A DNA stretch of 37,602 bases, from NCBI GenBank assembly GCA_016202875.1, contig JACQNX010000047.1, positions 1 to 37,602 on the forward strand, read 5' to 3'. The first letter of the stretch is position 1; each line of letters begins with the position of its first letter. A program made the position numbers and the translations under genes. Below are positions 32,225 through 37,602 of this stretch, one piece after another. The notes under the pieces are model-generated. The model searched no databases and was not told the DNA's origin. It saw only the letters and a list, made by a program, of their open reading frames with translations. Source of the stretch: Candidatus Aenigmatarchaeota archaeon. GTDB taxonomy: Archaea > Aenigmatarchaeota > Aenigmatarchaeia > GW2011-AR5.

Positions 32225-33814
32225 CTACTTCTTCAAAAACTTCTCCACGATCACGCTGAATGCCGGCCTTGCGATCAGCACGCCGACGAGTACGCCGATC
32301 ATAGTCACTATCGCAAAGCCGCGGAGCAAACCGAAACCAAAGATTGTCAACGGTATCATGACAGCTATCATAGTCCCTGCAGAGCCGAATATAATAAAGA
32401 AAGCGCGCTTGAATCTTTCCTTCAATGTTTCAACGTGCGCTTCGCCGCCACGGAGGGCCTGGTCTATTATAATGATCTGCGAATTCACACCAGTGCCTAC
32501 TGTGGCGATAATGGCAGCAATGGCTGCCAGGTCTATTGTCCAGCCAATGGCTGTGGCCAAGCCTAAAATAATCAACACTTCACTTAAGAACGTAGCTACC
32601 ATTGGAATTACAAGGCGCAGCCGCCTGTAGCGCAACAGCACTATGACAACTACGCCTATTACTGCACCCAAACCCGCGAGCAACGCGCTCTTTATGAAGC
32701 CGACACCAAGCGTAGGGGATATTGTGTCTATGCTCAAGACTTCTATCGCCGTTGGCAAGGCGCCGGAGCGCAGGATTGCCTGCAATCTTGCTCTTTCACG
32801 CGCCGCTTCCTGAAAAGAGTCTGCACCACCTGAAATGCTTATTTCTGTTTCAGCACGTCCTTTTAGTGTGGAGGCGATGTTAAGCGTGTCAATGATTTCA
32901 CCATCGAGATAGAGCGATATCTGCGCGTCCAGATAGTTCCCGAGAGATGCTGCGTTTTTCGTGACTTTTGCAAAACGCTCTGCGCTCTCTGGGCTTATCT
33001 GTATCCCGAATGACCACTGGAAACCATTGCCCAAGTTTTCTATGCGCGAGCGCTGTGGATCAAAGAATACTGTCCTGATGTCAGAACCGGAAAATATAAT
33101 GGCTGTAAGATTTGCCCTGCTGCCACTACGGTTGTTGTAGACAAATTCTATGTGATCAATAACAAAGGAATCTCCAGGCTTTACCGTTTTATTCCCGATA
33201 GTCGCAACAGAGTCTGAAAATGTTATATTGTACTTCTTATCAAGATTGAGAGACGAAGCAGCAAATGTTATTTTTCCTTCGAACTTCCCCTGGGTCTGCA
33301 ACAAGTCAACAAGCTCCTGCTTATTGCCGCCAGCAATACTGATCTCAATAAAATTTTCCTTGTTTACACTCACAGTGCGAAATGCGGCTTCCCGCAGACC
33401 GAAGACATTTATCCTTGTCTGCAGAGTGGACTTGACCTGTTCTGCGACCTCAGGACTGCTGTCATTCAGTTTTATCAATGCACGGACTCCGCCTTTTATA
33501 TCAAGCCCAAAACGGAGATTGGTTGGCTGGACTTCTTCGATATCAATGCCCAGCGTGCCGTTTGCCCTTACGAATATGGCGCCTTTGTCTGTTTTAAGCT
33601 TCACAATGCCGGAATAAGTTTTGTCAACAAACTGCGGTGTAAACTTTTCGCCGTTAACCTCATAAACAACTATGCCGACTTTCAGCTGTTCTGGCGCATC
33701 TTTGCCGATAAAGGAAATTCTATAGCCAGCGGGATTCAGGTTGGGCCCTATAAGCACAATAGCTATGACAATGAACAGGAGCCACAACAGCACTTTGTAG
33801 TTTTTCAGGATCAT
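32225..33814 (-). CDS. secD: Protein-export membrane protein SecD
   Basis: The 529-residue protein has an N-terminal helix, then R-F-G-L-D-I-K-G-G-V-R-A-L-I, the SecD signature, a large outside domain, and five helices at the end with T-V-G-T-G-V-N-S-Q-I-I-I-I-D (family: GxGVDxN). SecDF uses the ion gradient to help pull proteins through SecYEG. ATG 33814 overlaps the SecF stop (ATGA); a start at 33865 would lie inside secF and is not needed. Order secF then secD, reversed from bacteria, fits archaeal operons. Confidence 0.9.
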   Translation of the reverse strand: MILKNYKVLLWLLFIVIAIVLIGPNLNPAGYRISFIGKDAPEQLKVGIVVYEVNGEKFTPQFVDKTYSGIVKLKTDKGAIFVRANGTLGIDIEEVQPTNLRFGLDIKGGVRALIKLNDSSPEVAEQVKSTLQTRINVFGLREAAFRTVSVNKENFIEISIAGGNKQELVDLLQTQGKFEGKITFAASSLNLDKKYNITFSDSVATIGNKTVKPGDSFVIDHIEFVYNNRSGSRANLTAIIFSGSDIRTVFFDPQRSRIENLGNGFQWSFGIQISPESAERFAKVTKNAASLGNYLDAQISLYLDGEIIDTLNIASTLKGRAETEISISGGADSFQEAARERARLQAILRSGALPTAIEVLSIDTISPTLGVGFIKSALLAGLGAVIGVVVIVLLRYRRLRLVIPMVATFLSEVLIILGLATAIGWTIDLAAIAAIIATVGTGVNSQIIIIDQALRGGEAHVETLKERFKRAFFIIFGSAGTMIAVMIPLTIFGFGLLRGFAIVTMIGVLVGVLIARPAFSVIVEKFLKK

Positions 33815-34656
33815 CTGTTTTTCCTCTCCATGTACAGCCGCAGAATTCCTGCATTGGTAAACCATGTTGCAAATACATCAACAATTAAGCCAATAATAAG
33901 CACCAGTGCGATCCGCTCAAGCACAAAAGAACCGGCGATAAAATACAGTGCAACCAATGCAGCCAGTGTGGTAGCAGTCATGACAAGACCGGTTTTCATG
34001 CCATTTGTAATCCTTTCAAACATCTGCAATTCGCGGGAACGCAGCATGTTAGTTGTCAGCAGAATGTCTGTGTCTACAGAATACCCAATCAATGTCAACA
34101 GGGCGGCGATAACGGGAAGCGAGAGCTCTATATGCAGCACGTTCATGATACCAAGTGTTATGCCGATGTCTACAATCACAGAAAGAATGACAATGCCTGA
34201 CGGCACGGGAGAACGAAATATTGCAAAGACCACAATAGCCATGAGAATAAATGCCACTACGAACGCCAGTACTGCTTGCTGGAAAAATATTGCACCAAGA
34301 ACAGGGCCGATAGTGCGCACAGTAGGTTCGCCTTCAAAATTGACGATTGTTTTAAGCGTTTCAATTGCCTGGGTTTCATTTGCACTATAAGGCAGACTAA
34401 TCTGAAGCGTTTTTGTAATGCCTGATATTAGCTGGACCTTTGCACCAGGAATTGCATTTTCTAGTGCCTGAATATCAGCATCCCTGACAGTTACACTGAT
34501 CTGCTTGCCGCCTGTGAGTTCAACGTCCCTTTCCAGGATAAAGCCTGTTGTCAGTGCTGTGTTGGCCAAGACCATAATGGATATCACTAAAGCAATCAGC
34601 GGCAGCCACATGAGCTTTTTCTGGTGCTTATCAACAATTCCAAATATCGAGAGCAT
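33811..34656 (-). CDS. secF: Protein-export membrane protein SecF
   Basis: The 281-residue protein has one N-terminal helix, an outside domain with V-E-L-T-G-G-K-Q-I-S-V near residue 45 (E-F-x-G-G in bacteria), and five C-terminal helices with L-T-L-I-G-Y-S-V-D-T-D-I-L (family GYSINDTIV). It partners SecD. The ATG diverges from the reductase-like gene over 62 bases; a CTTAAATAATTG box on the minus strand near 34684-34695 would give a leader of a few bases. Confidence 0.9.
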   Translation of the reverse strand: MLSIFGIVDKHQKKLMWLPLIALVISIMVLANTALTTGFILERDVELTGGKQISVTVRDADIQALENAIPGAKVQLISGITKTLQISLPYSANETQAIETLKTIVNFEGEPTVRTIGPVLGAIFFQQAVLAFVVAFILMAIVVFAIFRSPVPSGIVILSVIVDIGITLGIMNVLHIELSLPVIAALLTLIGYSVDTDILLTTNMLRSRELQMFERITNGMKTGLVMTATTLAALVALYFIAGSFVLERIALVLIIGLIVDVFATWFTNAGILRLYMERKNR

Positions 34657-34718
34657 TTTTGGTCACATTAAAGAACTCTTATCAATTATTTAAGTTTAAA
34701 ACAGTTTTAATTCTAATG

Positions 34719-35804
34719 CATGATGTTATTTTTGTAGGCGGTGGCGTTGCCGGCTGCTACACAGCAAGCCTGCTTCCAAAGCATTTGGACACGCTGGTGC
34801 TGGAAAAGAACAAAAAAATCCAGCTAAAAGACAGTGGAATCGTTTCTACACATTTTGATTCTTTTATCCAAGAGCCCAGACTCATTAAAAACCGCGTGGA
34901 TGAGATAGAATGCATATCACCTTCAGGGAAAGTGTTCTCGCTGAAGCGCGAAGACCCTTTTATTTACATTCTAAAAAGGAAGAAATTTTCCCGTTATCTG
35001 AGACAGAAAGCAAAAGAACGCAGCACCTTTAAGTGCGAGAATGTCCTAGAAGTTATCCAGAGGAAAGACTGCGTTACTGTGAGAACAAACGAAGGCGAAT
35101 ATGACGCAAGAATAGTTGTAGGGTGCGATGGTGCGAACTCTCTGGTGCGCAGGGGCATGGGCATCAAGCCACCTGTTTTGTCTGTAGGCATGATGGTAAA
35201 GACAAAAGAGAAGATGGCTGAAAAAATACAGGTGTTCTTTAATAAATATTATTCTCCAGACTATTTTGCATGGATCATCCCACAAAACCATGAGTACGGG
35301 CTCATGACAGCCATACGTCCAAGGGAATACATAAATTATTTTGCTGCCAGCCAGCACCTGCCTGAAGGAAAAATGTATGCCTATCTTGTTCCAATGGGCA
35401 TAACAAGAAGCTATGGCAACAGGACTTTATTAGTAGGGGACGCGTGCGGGCAAAACAAGCCACTGACGGGGGGCGGCATCATGTTCTCGCTCACTGCTGC
35501 GCATATTGCTGCAGAGATAATAAAAGATGCATTTCAGACAAAAACATTTTCTGCCGCCTTTCTCTGCCATTATGAAAGAATGTGGAAGTCACAGTTGCAG
35601 AAAGAAATAAACAGGCAAAAAATTGTAAGAAAAATATACAGGAAACTCACAAACAATGACGTAGACAAGCTGTTTGATGACTTTGGCGCGCATATAGAGA
35701 CGCTGACAGGGTTTGATTATGACAGATTCAGTCTTTCTTCGAGCAACTTGCCGAGGTTGAAACTCTTTAAGTTTGCTATTTCACATGCACGGCATTTACT
35801 TTGA
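34719..35804 (+). CDS. Geranylgeranyl-reductase-like flavoprotein
   Basis: The 361-residue protein has the FAD motif G-G-G-V-A-G near residues 8-13, V-G-C-D-G-A-N-S near 143-150, and V-G-D-A-C-G-Q-N-K-P-L-T-G-G-G-I near 242-257, as in archaeal geranylgeranyl reductases that saturate lipid chains. ATG 34719 is used because the family starts right at D-V-I-F-V-G-G-G and a TATA-like ATTATTTAAG lies about 27 bases upstream. The earlier ATG at 34659 adds twenty residues. With the mevalonate genes it fits membrane lipid synthesis, but other alkene or flavin reactions are possible. Confidence 0.82.
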   Translation, partial: HDVIFVGGGVAGCYTASLLPKHLDTLVLEKNKKIQLKDSGIVSTHFDSFIQEPRLIKNRVDEIECISPSGKVFSLKREDPFIYILKRKKFSRYLRQKAKERSTFKCENVLEVIQRKDCVTVRTNEGEYDARIVVGCDGANSLVRRGMGIKPPVLSVGMMVKTKEKMAEKIQVFFNKYYSPDYFAWIIPQNHEYGLMTAIRPREYINYFAASQHLPEGKMYAYLVPMGITRSYGNRTLLVGDACGQNKPLTGGGIMFSLTAAHIAAEIIKDAFQTKTFSAAFLCHYERMWKSQLQKEINRQKIVRKIYRKLTNNDVDKLFDDFGAHIETLTGFDYDRFSLSSSNLPRLKLFKFAISHARHLL

Positions 35805-35852
35805 AACTTCTCTACGAATGACAATCTTATAAAGATTTAACATGAATCTCAA

Positions 35853-37028
35853 ATGATGATGAATTTTTCTACTATGCTGAAAAAATACTGGCCTACAATT
35901 ATTATCCTTGCAATAGTAGTGCTCGGGCTTTATGTAAGGATTTTTGACTATAAATTCCCTTACCTGCGCAACATAGACTCGTATGCATTCACAAGGCAGA
36001 TTGAGGATGTTGCCAACAATGGTTACTTGCCGCAGCACGATGACCTTTCTCTTGCGCCGGCAGGACAGGACAGGCCTCTGGGCAGAGACCTCTATGTTTA
36101 CATAATGGCATATGGATTCAGTTTTGTGAGGTTCTTCAGTCCTGGCTACACACTGTTTCAATTCCTGATATGGGCGCCTGCGCTCATGGCGGCGCTCATG
36201 GCCATACCTATGTACTATATAGGCAAAATACTCTATGACAGGCGGGCTGGGATACTGGCTGCGTTTTTTATTGTATTTGACATATCAATACTTTCCAGGA
36301 CACTTGGCGGAGACCCTGACAATGACACATCTGTCCTCCTGTTCCCTCTAATAGCTATTGCCTTATTCTTGCTTGCATACAAATACACCAATGAAAAAGG
36401 CTTCACAAAAAAAGGCATTCTTTATACAATTCTGGCTGGAATAGGACTTGTGGCATGGGGCTATATATGGAGTGGCTTCTGGTTTGTGATATGGCTCATA
36501 GCAGGATTTCTTATTGTCAAGATAATCATGAAGCTAGTTAAGAGCAGAAACATAACAGGGATAAAAGAGATGAAGCGGCCCATATTTGTATTCATTGCGA
36601 TGATTGTAATATTCTTTGTACTCACTGTGCCGTTTTTGGGGCCGAGGGTCATTACAGAAACAGTGCAGGGGCCGTTCTCTTTCGGCGATATTAAAAGCGA
36701 AGAGAACAGAGAATTCCCCAATGTTTACGTTTCTGTGGCTGAGCTACAGACAGGTGGAGGAGTACGCGAGATTGTCCAGAGAACAAACATATACCTATTT
36801 GTTTTCATGATCTTTTCATTGGTATATCTGGCTGTTTCAGCACTTATGAAAAGGAAAGAGCATATTGATACTTTTATACTTCTGCTGATATGGTTTGTGG
36901 GACCACTGATTGCAACTGGTATAGGCATCAGGTTCGCTATTTTGTTTTCAGCACCCATTGCTATAGGGTCAGCGATATTGGTTTCCAAAATATTCAGAAT
37001 AATTGACGGCGAAGGAGTTGCAGAATAA
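35853..37028 (+). CDS. STT3/AglB oligosaccharyltransferase, N-terminal half
   Basis: The 391-residue protein has about ten to eleven membrane helices and the first acidic motif N-I-D-S-Y with D42, plus G-G-D-P-D-N-D near residues 150-156, both typical of STT3/AglB. These enzymes transfer a lipid-linked sugar chain to Asn in N-x-S/T. The frame ends at TAA 37026-37028, far before the catalytic C-terminal domain. The next codon is ATG in the same frame and continues the protein. ATG 35853 lies close to the leaderless distance from CTTATAAAG at 35828-35836. Confidence 0.85.
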   Translation: MMMNFSTMLKKYWPTIIILAIVVLGLYVRIFDYKFPYLRNIDSYAFTRQIEDVANNGYLPQHDDLSLAPAGQDRPLGRDLYVYIMAYGFSFVRFFSPGYTLFQFLIWAPALMAALMAIPMYYIGKILYDRRAGILAAFFIVFDISILSRTLGGDPDNDTSVLLFPLIAIALFLLAYKYTNEKGFTKKGILYTILAGIGLVAWGYIWSGFWFVIWLIAGFLIVKIIMKLVKSRNITGIKEMKRPIFVFIAMIVIFFVLTVPFLGPRVITETVQGPFSFGDIKSEENREFPNVYVSVAELQTGGGVREIVQRTNIYLFVFMIFSLVYLAVSALMKRKEHIDTFILLLIWFVGPLIATGIGIRFAILFSAPIAIGSAILVSKIFRIIDGEGVAE

Positions 37029-37602
37029 ATGGTTAATAAATATCTGGGAAGCGCTATTGGCAGTATCGTTATTATGACAGCAGTTTTCCTTATACATACT
37101 GTTTTATCGTTTCCATTAAATTATACAATAGGCTTTGCAGCGGCGTTTCTGGTTTATATTCTGGCTTTTTTCTTTGTCACCAAGAAAAAAAGTTTCACAG
37201 AGAAAAATTTCACAGACATAACATTCCTGCACCTCACTGGTGTGGCAATTCTGCTCGCATTTGCCTTCTTTAACATGACATTTCTATTTGTAGTACTTAT
37301 TGTACTTTCAATAGCATTCGTCGTAATGAAGGCGTTTTCTATCAGGGATCTTCTAAAGACACTGTTCATGTTTATCGTTGTCTTTATAGCAGCGACAACA
37401 TCTTTCCAACCTGCTGTTGCAATATCATCTGGCCAGGGGACAGTGCTCAGCGACAACTGGTGGAACTCGCTGAACTGGATAAGGAACAACACAGATACAT
37501 GCGCTGTGGTGGCCACATACTGGGATCCTGGACATTTCATTACAGGCATTGCCAAAAGGGCTGTTGTCTTTGATGGTGCGTCACAGAATGCGCTCTGGAA
37601 TA
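37029..37602 (+). CDS. STT3/AglB oligosaccharyltransferase, second half (3' truncated)
   Basis: This frame runs off the right edge after 191 codons. It opens with three to four membrane segments, then W-W-N-S-L-N-W-I-R-N-N-T, and Y-W-D-P-G-H-F, which stands where AglB has the W-W-D-Y-G motif that reads the +2 Ser/Thr of the sequon. V-V-F-D-G-A-S-Q-N follows, as in the family. It starts directly after the stop of the previous frame, in the same phase. Either the enzyme is made as two chains, or the stop is read through, or it is a mutation. Confidence 0.78.
   Translation, partial: MVNKYLGSAIGSIVIMTAVFLIHTVLSFPLNYTIGFAAAFLVYILAFFFVTKKKSFTEKNFTDITFLHLTGVAILLAFAFFNMTFLFVVLIVLSIAFVVMKAFSIRDLLKTLFMFIVVFIAATTSFQPAVAISSGQGTVLSDNWWNSLNWIRNNTDTCAVVATYWDPGHFITGIAKRAVVFDGASQNALWN

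Noticed and set aside
1..37602. tRNA, rRNA and CRISPR arrays
   Set aside because: I looked through the gene-free gaps for tRNA-like cloverleaf ends, T-arm GGTTCAAATCC patterns and regularly spaced repeats and saw none. This was by eye only.

Overview
The window is archaeal chromosome. It carries an Orc1/Cdc6 initiator, a PolD small subunit, an archaeal DnaG, Hjc, a NAC-family protein, SecF and SecD, an STT3/AglB oligosaccharyltransferase, a geranylgeranyl-reductase-like enzyme, and the archaeal HMG-CoA synthase / thiolase / DUF35 set. Many genes have a TATA-like box about 26-28 bases before the ATG and no leader. Others use a GAGGTG-type ribosome site. Compact genes, very short spacers, a 58-residue histone-fold protein and PolB plus PolD suggest a DPANN-like lineage (Woesearchaeota-like), but no rRNA is present to prove it.

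Layout. 1-6434: end of an unknown gene, an orphan protein resembling the LigD phosphoesterase domain, a sugar nucleotidyltransferase with an asparaginase, a phosphomannomutase, and an M1 aminopeptidase with HEAT repeats. 6435-13025: a gap that may hold a structured RNA, a mini zinc ribbon, an M24 peptidase, DnaG, an unknown gene, a GNAT, a CBS/zinc-ribbon protein, Hjc, a Cys-rich exported protein and a class II HMG-CoA reductase. 13026-15610: an accessory islet with a Fic/Doc-like protein under a palindromic operator, a MazE/MazF-like pair, and an orphan gene between two 24-base direct repeats. 15614-20813: a SpoIIM-like membrane protein, then the mevalonate operon HMG-CoA synthase ... thiolase ... 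DUF35, which contains an unrecognised tandem duplication, a pseudo-receiver protein and another small unknown gene. 20824-28244: a Cys-rich unknown gene, a putative replication origin, orc1/cdc6, PolD small subunit and an intein-containing PolB. 28344-37602: small DNA- or RNA-binding-like proteins, a TctA-like membrane protein, NAC, PurF, SecF/SecD, the geranylgeranyl-reductase-like enzyme, and an STT3 gene split by an in-frame stop.

How the genes fit together. Thiolase, HMG-CoA synthase, DUF35 and HMG-CoA reductase take acetyl-CoA to mevalonate for isoprenoid lipids, and the reductase-like flavoprotein would saturate those lipids. The nucleotidyltransferase and phosphomannomutase make activated sugars that could feed the STT3 glycosylation enzyme. 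Origin, Orc1/Cdc6, PolD subunit and PolB form a replication cluster.

The least explained parts are the small-gene insertions inside the mevalonate operon (17589-18965 and 20137-20409), the repeat-flanked orphan gene (14948-15610), the split STT3 and the operator-controlled Fic gene. All assignments come from reading the sequence and recalled family motifs; no database search was run.
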